A stretch of 6,560 nt of DNA from an uncultured Lachnospiraceae bacterium (GCA_902496125.1 CABUZU010000109.1:1-6560), one strand, 5' to 3'; positions 1 to 5,102 are shown, counted from the stretch's first letter. Notes: generated from the sequence alone by a model not told the origin. Program-made: numbers and translations.

Positions 1-279
1 CCTCATATGACAGAAGAATTATGGGAGATGATAGGATTTGAAGGTAGACTTTATCAGACTGCTTGGCCAGAATATGATGAAGCTAAGACGGTAGAACAGA
101 CTATTGAAATTGCAGTTCAAATTAATGGTAAGGTTCGTGGAACTATTACAATTGCAAAGGATACCGAAAAAGAAGAAGCCATTGCAAAGGCCAAAGAAGT
201 CATTGCAGATAAATTAACAGGTACCATTGTAAAAGAAATTTATGTTCCAGGAAGAATTGTAAATATTGTTCAAAAATAA
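1..279 (+). CDS. leuS: Leucyl-tRNA synthetase, C-terminal fragment (cut by window edge)
   Basis: The frame is open from the first base (it reads P-H-M-T-E-E-L-W-E) to a TAA at 277-279, so 92 residues of the C-terminus are visible. PHMTEELWE followed by a W-P-x-Y/F-D segment is typical of the end of the anticodon-binding domain of bacterial LeuRS. The remaining 50 or so residues (VQINGKVRGTI...A..KAKE...K.LTG..VKEIYVPGRIVNIV) match the small C-terminal domain that contacts the tRNA elbow. The enzyme attaches leucine to tRNA-Leu in the cytoplasm. The catalytic HIGH and KMSKS parts lie outside the window. The internal ATG at 7 is not a start; the gene continues to the left. The next gene begins 19 bases downstream on the same strand with no terminator between, so the two may be cotranscribed. 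Confidence 0.93.
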   Translation, partial: PHMTEELWEMIGFEGRLYQTAWPEYDEAKTVEQTIEIAVQINGKVRGTITIAKDTEKEEAIAKAKEVIADKLTGTIVKEIYVPGRIVNIVQK

Positions 280-298
280 AAAACTAGAGGAGAGATAA

Positions 299-1297
299 AT
301 GACTTATATTGCAGCAAATGATCGCTATCAGACCATGGAATATCGTAAATGTGGAAGAAGTGGATTAAAACTTCCTGTTATTTCCTTTGGATTATGGCAT
401 AATTTTGGTGATACCGGTGATTATGAAAACATGAAAAAGATGCTATTTACGGCATTTGACAATGGAATCACACATTTTGACTTGGCTAATAATTATGGAC
501 CAGCCTATGGAAGTGCAGAAAGAAACTTCGGAAAGATTTTTAAAGAAGAATTAAAACCTTATCGTGATGAGTTAATCATCACAACAAAAGCCGGTTATGA
601 TATGTGGGAAGGTCCTTATGGAGATGGTGGCAGTAGAAAATATTTGCTTGCAAGTCTAGACCAGAGCTTATCTCGAATGGATCTTGATTATGTAGACATT
701 TTTTATCACCATCGAATGGATCCTGAAACGCCACTGGAAGAAACAATGGAAGCACTTGCACAAATCGTAAGAAGTGGAAAGGCTTTATATGTTGGAATTT
801 CAAATTATGACGGCGAAAATATGATTCAAGCTGCTCAGATTTTAAAAGAACTGCATTGTCCATTTGTTATTAATCAAAATAGCTATTCCATTTTTGATAG
901 GACAATTGAAAAGAATGGACTAAAACATGCTGCAAAAGATTTCAAAAAAGGCATTATTGCTTTTAGTCCATTAGCACAAGGTTTGCTTACCGATAAATAT
1001 CTTAATGGGATTCCAGAAAATAGTCGAGTAGTGACGGATAGAAGGTTTTTATCTGCACGAAGAGTGCAAAAATGTAGTAATGCGATTATTGCATTAAATG
1101 AATTAGCTAAAAAACGTGGTGAAAAATTATCACAAATGGCATTAAGTTGGATTTTAAAAGATGATGTTGTAACTAGTGTTCTAGTAGGGGCTTCTAAACC
1201 AGAACAGCTATTAGAGAATGTTCGAATTGTAAATCGTACTCCATTTTCTGATGAAGAAGTACAGTTAATTGACCAAATTATAGAAGAAAATTTATAA
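299..1297 (+). CDS. Aldo/keto reductase, YghZ / L-glyceraldehyde 3-phosphate reductase type
   Basis: This is a 332-residue cytosolic NAD(P)H-dependent carbonyl reductase with a TIM-barrel fold. The catalytic tetrad of the superfamily can be placed at Asp61 and Tyr66 (in HFDLANNYGP), Lys97 (ITTKAGYDMW) and His138 (FYHHRMDP). The run TKAGYDMWEGPYGDGG and the following SRKYLLASLDQSLSRM, with SGKALYVGIS at 159-168, closely resemble Escherichia coli YghZ. YghZ reduces L-glyceraldehyde 3-phosphate and methylglyoxal-like aldehydes. The C-terminal part (VLVGASKPEQLLENV, 295-309) is the usual cofactor-phosphate-binding stretch. Length is normal for the subfamily. The ATG at 299 is chosen because AGAGGAGAG (286-294) sits just upstream; the next in-frame ATG (codon 13) has no such site and would remove family-typical residues. 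It lies 19 bases behind leuS and is closed by a hairpin terminator. The exact physiological substrate is inference. Confidence 0.93.
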   Translation: MTYIAANDRYQTMEYRKCGRSGLKLPVISFGLWHNFGDTGDYENMKKMLFTAFDNGITHFDLANNYGPAYGSAERNFGKIFKEELKPYRDELIITTKAGYDMWEGPYGDGGSRKYLLASLDQSLSRMDLDYVDIFYHHRMDPETPLEETMEALAQIVRSGKALYVGISNYDGENMIQAAQILKELHCPFVINQNSYSIFDRTIEKNGLKHAAKDFKKGIIAFSPLAQGLLTDKYLNGIPENSRVVTDRRFLSARRVQKCSNAIIALNELAKKRGEKLSQMALSWILKDDVVTSVLVGASKPEQLLENVRIVNRTPFSDEEVQLIDQIIEENL

Positions 1298-1304
1298 AGA
1301 TAAG

Positions 1305-1337
1305 ATAGGGCTTGTGTTATACACGAGCCCTATTTTT
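1305..1337 (+). terminator. Rho-independent terminator of the leuS/aldo-keto reductase unit
   Basis: ATAGGGCTTGTG at 1305-1316 pairs with CACGAGCCCTAT at 1322-1333. There is one G-T wobble (1313/1325) and a short TTATA loop. A run of five Ts (1333-1337) follows. The stem begins eight bases after the aldo/keto reductase stop codon, so it most likely ends that transcript. Confidence 0.9.
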
Positions 1338-1351
1338 ATGTATTCTATTGT

Positions 1352-1381
1352 GGAATATCATAAACCCCCTAGGGGGCTTGT
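1352..1381 (+). repeat. Copy 1 of a ~30-base element with a CCCCCTAGGGGG palindrome
   Basis: GGAATATC (1352-1359), five variable bases, then CCCCCTAGGGGG CTTGT (1365-1381). The same arrangement recurs at 3241-3271 with six variable bases and one substitution in the palindrome (T for G). CCCCCTAGGGGG (1365-1376) is a perfect 12-base inverted repeat. In this copy the palindrome abuts the -35 hexamer of the promoter that drives the broken transporter operon, which is where a repressor operator would sit. C-tract/G-tract palindromes are typical of operators of the CsoR/RcnR metal-sensor family. That link is a suggestion, and no regulator gene is present in the window. Confidence 0.7.
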
Positions 1382-1405
1382 TGTAAATTTAGGTTCTTGT
1401 ATAAT
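1378..1405 (+). promoter_or_regulatory. SigA-type promoter of the remnant opp operon
   Basis: A perfect TATAAT (1400-1405) lies 16 bases after TTGTTG (1378-1383), a weak -35 with 3 of 6 consensus bases. The expected transcription start is about 1411-1413, and the ribosome binding site AAGGGG follows at 1418-1423. The -35 directly adjoins the CCCCCTAGGGGG palindrome, so control at this point is plausible. Confidence 0.7.
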
Positions 1406-1417
1406 AGTAAAAAAAAT

Positions 1418-1423
1418 AAGGGG
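1418..1423 (+). promoter_or_regulatory. Ribosome binding site deciding the oppB remnant start
   Basis: AAGGGG lies seven bases before the ATG at 1431. It fixes that ATG as the start. The same frame is open further upstream to a GTG at 1314, but that GTG lies inside the preceding terminator stem. Confidence 0.75.
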
Positions 1424-1430
1424 AACGGAT

Positions 1431-1835
1431 ATGAATTTACAACAGTTAATGACAAAAATAGGTAAAAAACTTTTGGGATTTATAATAGCTATGATTATTT
1501 TATCTATCATAGCTTTTATATTTGCTAGATTAGCTCCAGGAGATCCATTACAATCTTTTTACGGAGACGATGTAGAAAAGATGACGACTGCAGAACTTAA
1601 TGCAGCAAGACACCGTTTGGGATTGGATGATTCGTTAGTTGTGCAATATGTACGTTGGTTAGGACAAGCACTTACTGGAAATTTTGGATTATCTCTAAAG
1701 TATAAGACTTCGGTTCAAGAAGTGGTAGGTCCTTTAATTGGGAATACTTTAGTACTTGGTGGAGTGGCTTATCTATTAGTCTTTGCATTAGCAATTCTTT
1801 GTGCGATTCTTTGTGCGATACATGAGAGGATTTAG
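1431..1835 (+). pseudogene. oppB: Truncated OppB/DppB/NikB-type ABC transporter permease
   Basis: This is the first 134 codons of a binding-protein-dependent permease that would normally have a little over 300. Residues 1-14 are cytoplasmic and basic. A first membrane segment spans about 14-33, followed by the family hallmark ARLAPGDPL (32-40). An extracytoplasmic region includes LGLDDSLVVQYVRWL..ALTGNFG.S (63-88), and a second membrane segment spans about 106-130. The frame then meets TAG at 1833-1835, exactly where the sequence switches to a solute-binding-protein fragment. The remaining membrane segments and the EAA loop that docks the ATPases are gone, so no working permease can be made. 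The ATG at 1431 is supported by AAGGGG and a good promoter. Whether the original substrate was peptides or a nickel complex cannot be told from this piece. Confidence 0.88.
1791..1814 (+). repeat. 12-base tandem duplication in the oppB remnant
   Basis: GCAATTCTTTGT (1791-1802) is followed immediately by GCGATTCTTTGT (1803-1814), with one base changed. A half unit GCGATA comes next. In protein this gives AILC-AILC-AI within the second membrane segment. It looks like a replication-slippage duplication and lies about 15 bases before the deletion junction. Confidence 0.75.
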
Positions 1836-2119
1836 CAGAAAGTTATGAATTTGATAAAGATTCATTAACTTATACCTTCCATTTACGTAAAGATGTAAAA
1901 TGGCATGATGGAGAAGCTTTTAATGCCGATGATGTTGTCTTTACCTATAAAGAATTAACAGAAGATGAAACACTTTCTTCATCCGTTACCTCTAATTATG
2001 AAGATATTAAAGAGATAAAAGCGGAGGATGAAAATACCGTTAAAATTGTAATGAAAACTTATAATGCAGCAATGCTAGGGTATTTTACAATGGGAATTGT
2101 ACCAGAACATTTATTAAAG
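1829..2119 (+). pseudogene. Internal fragment of a family-5 extracytoplasmic solute-binding protein
   Basis: Read in the frame of 1832, the DNA encodes LAESYEFDKDSLTYTFHLRK, then DVKWHDGEAFNADDVVFTY, ending at about GIVPEHLLK. This is the classic OppA/DppA/NikA signature region (LAESYE...TYTFHLR..VKWHDG..F.ADDVVFTY, then P.HLL). About 95 codons survive of a protein that is normally over 500 residues. The lipoprotein signal peptide, the N-terminal ~80-100 residues and everything after P-E-H-L-L-K are missing. There is no start codon or ribosome binding site, and an in-frame TGA (1823-1825) precedes it, so it is not translated as such. The left edge joins the oppB fragment at about 1824-1832. 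The right edge joins the oppD fragment at 2116-2121. Confidence 0.85.
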
Positions 2120-2433
2120 AGATTTTTTATCAACCAGCTCATCCTTATACTTGGGGGCTTATGGAAGCTCTACCTACTTATTCGAAGAACAAGAAACGCT
2201 TAGTGACTATTCCAGGAATGCCTCCGGATTTATTACACCCTCCTGAAGGAGATGCATTTGCAATAAGAAACCGTTATGCTCTTAAAATTGATTATGAAAA
2301 AATGCCCCCAATGTTTGAAATTAGCAAAACACATTATGCAGCAACTTGGTTGTTAGATCAAAGAGTACCTAAAATAGAACCCCCAGTTTGTATAAAGAGG
2401 AGACAAAATGAAAGAGACAATACTAGAGGTTAA
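2119..2433 (+). pseudogene. oppD: C-terminal remnant of an OppD-type ABC transporter ATPase
   Basis: From Glu at 2119 the frame reads EIFYQPAHPYTWGLMEALPT, continuing with TIPGMPPDLLHPPEGDAFAI and then RYALKIDYEKMPPMFE, HYAATWLLD and VPKIEPP. This is the C-terminal oligopeptide-binding extension of OppD/DppD. Only the last ~104 of roughly 330-350 residues remain. Walker A, Q-loop, signature and Walker B are all missing, so the product cannot be an ATPase. The four cysteines that bind an iron-sulfur cluster in DppD-type proteins are absent here (D, N, D and T at those places). That is normal for the cysteine-less OppD group and is not a sign of decay. The first in-frame ATG (2161) is internal and has no ribosome binding site. 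The TAA at 2431-2433 overlaps the start of oppF by 26 bases, as in a translationally coupled operon. Confidence 0.88.
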
Positions 2434-3241
2434 GCATTTAAAACAATATTTTCCAATACGAAAAAACTATATAGTAAAAGCAGTAGACGATGTCAGTTTT
2501 GAACTGAAAAAAGGCGAGGTTTTTGGATTAGTTGGAGAAACTGGGTGTGGAAAGTCCACGATTGCTCGTAGTATTATGGGTGTCTACCCAATTAGTGGAG
2601 GAGGAATTTCTCTGAATGGAACAATGCAAATGATTTTTCAAGATTCAGCAGCAGCACTTGACTCTCATATGACAGTAAAGCAATTAATTGGAGAACCACT
2701 ACTTATTAAAAAAAGATATGATGAAAAGAAAATTTTAAGTTTGATGCAACAAGTAGGATTAGATGAAAGTTATAAAGATAAGTATCCAAGTGAGATTTCT
2801 GGGGGACAAAGACAGAGAGTAGCAATTGCAAGAGCCATTAGCATAGAACCCGATTTAATAATAGCCGATGAACCCATTGCCTCATTAGATGTGTCTATTC
2901 AAGCTCAAATTATTAACTTATTTATTGATTTACAGAAAGAAAAAGGATTTACCTTTTTATTTATTGCACATGATTTATCGATTATTCGATTTATTAGCGA
3001 TAAAGTTGCAGTGATGAGGAAGGGAAAAATTGTCGAGATGGCAACGACCGAAGAACTTTTTAGTAATCCAATTCATCCGTATACAAGGTCTTTATTAGAT
3101 GCGATGCCAATACCAGACCCCATTTATGAAAGACAGAAAAAAGTTTTTGAGTATGATGAAAAGGAATATGTAGAAACGGGTAAGATCTTAGAAGTTGTCA
3201 AAGGACACTGGGTTTGTGAGGTAAAAAAATATAATGATTAG
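2408..3241 (+). CDS. oppF: OppF/DppF-type oligopeptide ABC transporter ATP-binding protein
   Basis: A 277-residue ATPase with all core motifs: Walker A GETGCGKST (43-51), Q-loop Gln78 (IFQD), signature SGGQRQR (131-137), Walker B LIIADEP (150-156), D-loop SLD (159-161) and switch His188 (IAHDL). The OppF-type tail NPIHPYTRSLLDAMPIPDP begins at 220. It would form a heterodimer with OppD on the inner membrane face and power uptake. GAGGAG (2397-2402) five bases before the ATG supports this start. Three points are odd. The stretch from Walker A Lys49 to Gln78 is only 29 residues, about 15 shorter than I recall for OppF. The usual N-P-R-M-T after the Q-loop is D-S-H-M-T. All partner genes nearby are broken or missing. 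It could still make a stable ATPase, but probably has no cognate transporter here. The stop codon's last base starts repeat copy 2. Confidence 0.9.
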   Translation: MKETILEVKHLKQYFPIRKNYIVKAVDDVSFELKKGEVFGLVGETGCGKSTIARSIMGVYPISGGGISLNGTMQMIFQDSAAALDSHMTVKQLIGEPLLIKKRYDEKKILSLMQQVGLDESYKDKYPSEISGGQRQRVAIARAISIEPDLIIADEPIASLDVSIQAQIINLFIDLQKEKGFTFLFIAHDLSIIRFISDKVAVMRKGKIVEMATTEELFSNPIHPYTRSLLDAMPIPDPIYERQKKVFEYDEKEYVETGKILEVVKGHWVCEVKKYND

Positions 3242-3271
3242 GAATATCTGATATCCCCCTAGGTGGCTTGT
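3241..3271 (+). repeat. Copy 2 of the ~30-base CCCCCTAGG element
   Basis: GGAATATC (3241-3248), six variable bases, then CCCCCTAGGTGG CTTGT (3255-3271). It matches 1352-1381 base for base in its first 8 and last 17 positions except for one G-to-T change, which breaks the palindrome. It starts at the last base of the oppF stop codon. It has the same orientation as copy 1, about 1.9 kb away, so the two bracket the whole broken operon as direct repeats. Confidence 0.7.
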
Positions 3272-3296
3272 GAGAGATAAAAAAATTTGATATCTT
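3268..3296 (+). promoter_or_regulatory. Possible promoter downstream of repeat copy 2
   Basis: TTGTGA (3268-3273) and TATCTT (3291-3296) are spaced by 17 bases, and each only partly fits the SigA consensus. The -35 has the same position relative to the CCCCCTAGG core as in the oppB promoter. AAAGGGGA, like a ribosome binding site, follows at 3297-3304, but no gene begins there. This may be a decayed relative of the copy 1 promoter. Confidence 0.35.
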
Positions 3297-3419
3297 AAAG
3301 GGGACATAAGAGGGATATTAAAATTTATCCTAAGTCTTCTAAATACTCTACTATCATTATTAGCCTTCTAAGAAGGACAGAAGATTTCATTGAACGGGGA
3401 TGAAATTTTCTAAAGAAGC
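3272..3419 (+). other. Gene-free stretch with a 12-pair hairpin
   Basis: No supportable reading frame is present. A hairpin is formed by AGAAGATTTCAT (3379-3390) and ATGAAATTTTCT (3400-3411), with one G-T wobble and a nine-base loop, TGAACGGGG. Smaller pairings are possible at 3313-3330 (GGATA with TATCC) and at 3364-3376 (CCTTC with GAAGG). With the promoter-like segment before it and the terminator after it, the stretch could be an orphaned leader RNA or a small RNA gene. It could equally be leftover leader DNA from a deleted gene. I do not recognise a known riboswitch class. Confidence 0.4.
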
Positions 3420-3458
3420 AGGAATGTTGCATCTATTTTGCAACATTCCTATTTTTTT
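3420..3458 (+). terminator. Strong Rho-independent terminator between convergent units
   Basis: AGGAATGTTGCA (3420-3431) pairs perfectly with TGCAACATTCCT (3439-3450) around a seven-base loop. A single A and seven Ts (3452-3458) follow. It ends plus-strand transcription from the opp remnant or the leader-like segment. Read on the minus strand it begins 14 bases after the stop of the 3464-4420 gene, but there the stem is followed only by a weakly T-rich stretch. Service to both sides is possible but less certain. Confidence 0.92.
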
Positions 3459-3463
3459 AGAAA

Positions 3464-4420
3464 TTAACCATTATTTGGGAAGAAGTTGTTTGGTGGAAAA
3501 TTTTTTGTAGGTTCTTCTTGGCATGGGCAAGCGGTCATATCTGATTGTAAGAATTGTTCTGTTGGATTACAAGATGGCTTGGTACAAGTTGGACAATCTG
3601 GAATATTTATTGAACCACAAGATGTACTATCACAGTCTTTATATCGTCCTTCACATTTTGGTGGCATGAGTTCTAATGGTTTTACATTATTTTCAACCAG
3701 TCCACCATTTACAAAGTCAAGACAAACCGAATCATCATTAAGAGTTGGTGTTGCTTTTGGAACATTGACCTTACCTTGATGAGGAATGAGGTACTGAGCG
3801 TAATAAATACTCTTTAAGAAAAAGCTTACACCAATAGTTAAATGATTATTGGCACTATCAGATGCTAAGACTTTAGGTAGAGCAATTAAATTAAGGCCTT
3901 GGTGGATCAGGTTTTTCCCTTCGATAAAACTAATGGTATTTAAAATACCAGATGGAAGTGTGGAACTAGGTTCAGTATTCGCTGGATAAGAAATACCATA
4001 AGGTGCATAAATGTTGACACTAAAAGATGGAGGATTGGCAATATTGTCTGTATCGCCATCGCTTGGAAGATAAGTTTGATTAACAACAAATGAAGTTAAA
4101 AGCTGATTATTGCAATTGTAGGCATGAATGGCAATCGTAAGTTCTAAATTGGTTAAGGTTACTCGATAGCAGTTCGGTTTTATTAGTACAATTGAAATAT
4201 CAGAAGCTTGTGCTGGTTCAATATTAATAATTTGTGCAGAAAATCGACTAGCAGTAGGATAACTAGTAAAAAAATCTTCATTTGGGATTGTTACACTTGA
4301 ACATAAATTAAAGCCTACTTCATCATAAACCACTGGAGTAAGTACTGTTAAAAGATTTGGGTCGCCACACAGAGGTTTGGTACAAATATCTTCACATTCT
4401 TTTTGACAATTACAATTCAT
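3464..4420 (-). CDS. Cysteine-framed hypothetical protein, possibly spore-surface
   Basis: I do not recognise a named family. The 318-residue product has 17 cysteines, concentrated at the ends: five in the first 18 residues (3, 5, 9, 13, 18) and nine from 233 to 300 (233, 256, 263, 268, 276, 279, 284, 298, 300). The middle (about 22-225) is rich in hydrophobic beta-type stretches with Ser, Thr, Asn and Pro, and it has no long membrane segment. The tail is Asn/Pro/Phe-rich (NFPPNNFFPNNG). No signal peptide is visible. The start is supported by AAGGTG four bases before the ATG. A CATAGAATA box upstream fits a mother-cell sporulation promoter, and small-scale cysteine-rich clusters are common in coat and exosporium proteins that become cross-linked. 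Function as a spore-coat or exosporium protein is inference; another surface or cytosolic role is not excluded. It is convergent with the opp remnant and divergent from the nitroreductase gene. Confidence 0.85.
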   Translation of the reverse strand: MNCNCQKECEDICTKPLCGDPNLLTVLTPVVYDEVGFNLCSSVTIPNEDFFTSYPTASRFSAQIINIEPAQASDISIVLIKPNCYRVTLTNLELTIAIHAYNCNNQLLTSFVVNQTYLPSDGDTDNIANPPSFSVNIYAPYGISYPANTEPSSTLPSGILNTISFIEGKNLIHQGLNLIALPKVLASDSANNHLTIGVSFFLKSIYYAQYLIPHQGKVNVPKATPTLNDDSVCLDFVNGGLVENNVKPLELMPPKCEGRYKDCDSTSCGSINIPDCPTCTKPSCNPTEQFLQSDMTACPCQEEPTKNFPPNNFFPNNG

Positions 4421-4447
4421 AAAACACCTTGAAAATAAGACTCTTTA

Positions 4448-4474
4448 TATTCTATGTTTGAAGTTTGAATTGTT
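4448..4474 (-). promoter_or_regulatory. Candidate SigK/SigE-type sporulation promoter
   Basis: Read on the minus strand, 4456-4448 is CATAGAATA. This fits the SigK -10 consensus CATAnnnTA in full and the SigE -10 CATACAnT with one difference. AAC (4474-4472), 15 bases upstream, could be the minimal SigK -35. The predicted start of transcription is about 20 bases before the ATG at 4420. Such short boxes occur by chance in AT-rich DNA, so the position directly upstream of a cysteine-rich gene is the main support. Confidence 0.5.
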
Positions 4475-4487
4475 TCTTGTTTTTTTC

Positions 4488-4516
4488 TTGACATTCCAAC
4501 CATTTGGATATAGAGT
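4488..4516 (+). promoter_or_regulatory. SigA-type promoter of the nitroreductase gene
   Basis: A perfect TTGACA (4488-4493) is followed after 17 bases by TAGAGT (4511-4516), which keeps 4 of 6 consensus bases. A T-rich stretch (4471-4486) lies upstream and could help as an UP element. The ribosome binding site follows at 4532. Confidence 0.65.
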
Positions 4517-4531
4517 TATACCATATTAATT

Positions 4532-4538
4532 GGAGGTG
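4532..4538 (+). promoter_or_regulatory. Ribosome binding site deciding the nitroreductase start
   Basis: GGAGGTG lies six bases before the ATG at 4545. It rules out the in-frame TTG at 4530, which would place the start codon upstream of this site and encode the site itself. Confidence 0.9.
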
Positions 4539-4544
4539 TCATTA

Positions 4545-5060
4545 ATGAAAGAAACATTACAAGATTTAAAGACTAGACGTAGTTGTCGTAATTTTAAACC
4601 AGGTCTTATTAAAGAAGAAGAGTTGCAAGCAATTTTAGAGGCAGGAACTTATGCTCCAACTGGAATGGGGAAACAGTCACCAATTATGGTTGTTGTTCAA
4701 AAACCAGAGCTTGTTGAAAAATTATCTAAGATGAATGCAGCAGTAATGGGGTCAACTGGAGATCCATTTTATGGAGCTAGTACGGTAATTGTTGTACTTG
4801 CTAATAGAGAACGTCCAACTTATTTAGAAGATGGAAGTTTAGTAATGGGCAATTTAATGAATGCAGCTCATGCAGTAGGAGTAGGCTCTTGTTGGATTCA
4901 TCGTGCAAAGGAAGTTTTTGCAAGTAAAGAAGGACAAGCACTTCTAAAAGAGTGGGGAATTACAGGTGATTATGTAGGAATTGGCCATTGTGTATTAGGA
5001 TACGAAGCAGAAGTAAAAGAAGCAGCACCTCGAAAAGAAGATTATATTATTAGAGTCTAG
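4545..5060 (+). CDS. Nitroreductase-family FMN-dependent oxidoreductase
   Basis: This is a 171-residue protein of the NfsA/NfsB-like nitroreductase fold: cytosolic, usually dimeric, binding FMN and using NAD(P)H. The N-terminal phosphate-binding motif RRSCRNF (11-17) is typical, followed by E-E-x-L-x-A-I-L-E-A-G-T-Y-A-P-T-G (25-40) and the conserved Q-S-P (44-46). The middle stretch Y-G-A-S-T-V-I-V-V-L-A (76-86), then G-N-L-M-N-A-A-H-A-V-G-V-G-S-C-W-I-H-R (102-120), fits the dimer-interface helix and flavin pocket. The C-terminal G-I-G-H-C-V-L-G-Y (145-153) is the usual final strand. Length is on the short side but normal for the compact members in Clostridia. Substrate is unknown; members reduce nitroaromatics, quinones or flavins. 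The gene has its own promoter and terminator, so it appears to be a single-gene unit. Confidence 0.93.
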   Translation: MKETLQDLKTRRSCRNFKPGLIKEEELQAILEAGTYAPTGMGKQSPIMVVVQKPELVEKLSKMNAAVMGSTGDPFYGASTVIVVLANRERPTYLEDGSLVMGNLMNAAHAVGVGSCWIHRAKEVFASKEGQALLKEWGITGDYVGIGHCVLGYEAEVKEAAPRKEDYIIRV

Positions 5061-5070
5061 GGTCAAATAT

Positions 5071-5097
5071 GGGGGAGCAAATGTCTCCCCTTTTTTT
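5071..5097 (+). terminator. Rho-independent terminator after the nitroreductase gene
   Basis: GGGGAG (5072-5077) pairs with CTCCCC (5085-5090), with an extra G-T pair at the base (5071/5091) and a seven-base loop. Seven Ts follow (5091-5097). It starts 10 bases after the nitroreductase stop and ends only 5 bases before the ribosome binding site of the next gene. Confidence 0.9.
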
Positions 5098-5102
5098 AGT
5101 TA

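Noticed and set aside
579..863. 94-codon minus-strand open frame
   Set aside because: It lies wholly inside the aldo/keto reductase gene, has no family-like motifs and is best explained as a shadow of that frame.
1314..1430. Upstream extension of the oppB frame to a GTG at 1314
   Set aside because: The GTG is inside the terminator stem and the extension covers the promoter. The ribosome binding site at 1418-1423 and the permease similarity both start with the ATG at 1431.
2260..2350. Loss of the iron-sulfur cysteines of the oppD C-terminus as a sign of decay
   Set aside because: The D/N/D/T pattern (G-D-A-F-A...A-L-K-I-D...Y-A-A-T-W-L-L) is, as far as I recall, the normal cysteine-less OppD form in Gram-positive bacteria.
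2161..2433. Independent small gene starting at the ATG at 2161
   Set aside because: OppD similarity continues upstream of this ATG to 2119 without a break and there is no ribosome binding site, so it is an internal methionine of a truncated gene.
1352..3271. Insertion sequence or transposon bounded by the repeated element
   Set aside because: No transposase, terminal inverted repeats or target duplications are visible. The cargo is simply remnants of one transporter operon, so direct repeats are reported without a mobile-element call.
3400..3508. Small plus-strand frame starting at the ATG at 3400
   Set aside because: It runs through the strong terminator at 3420-3458 and has no properly spaced ribosome binding site; the GGGG touches the ATG.
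3486..3779. 97-codon plus-strand open frame
   Set aside because: It is antisense to the cysteine-framed gene, has no ribosome binding site and shows no recognisable protein features.
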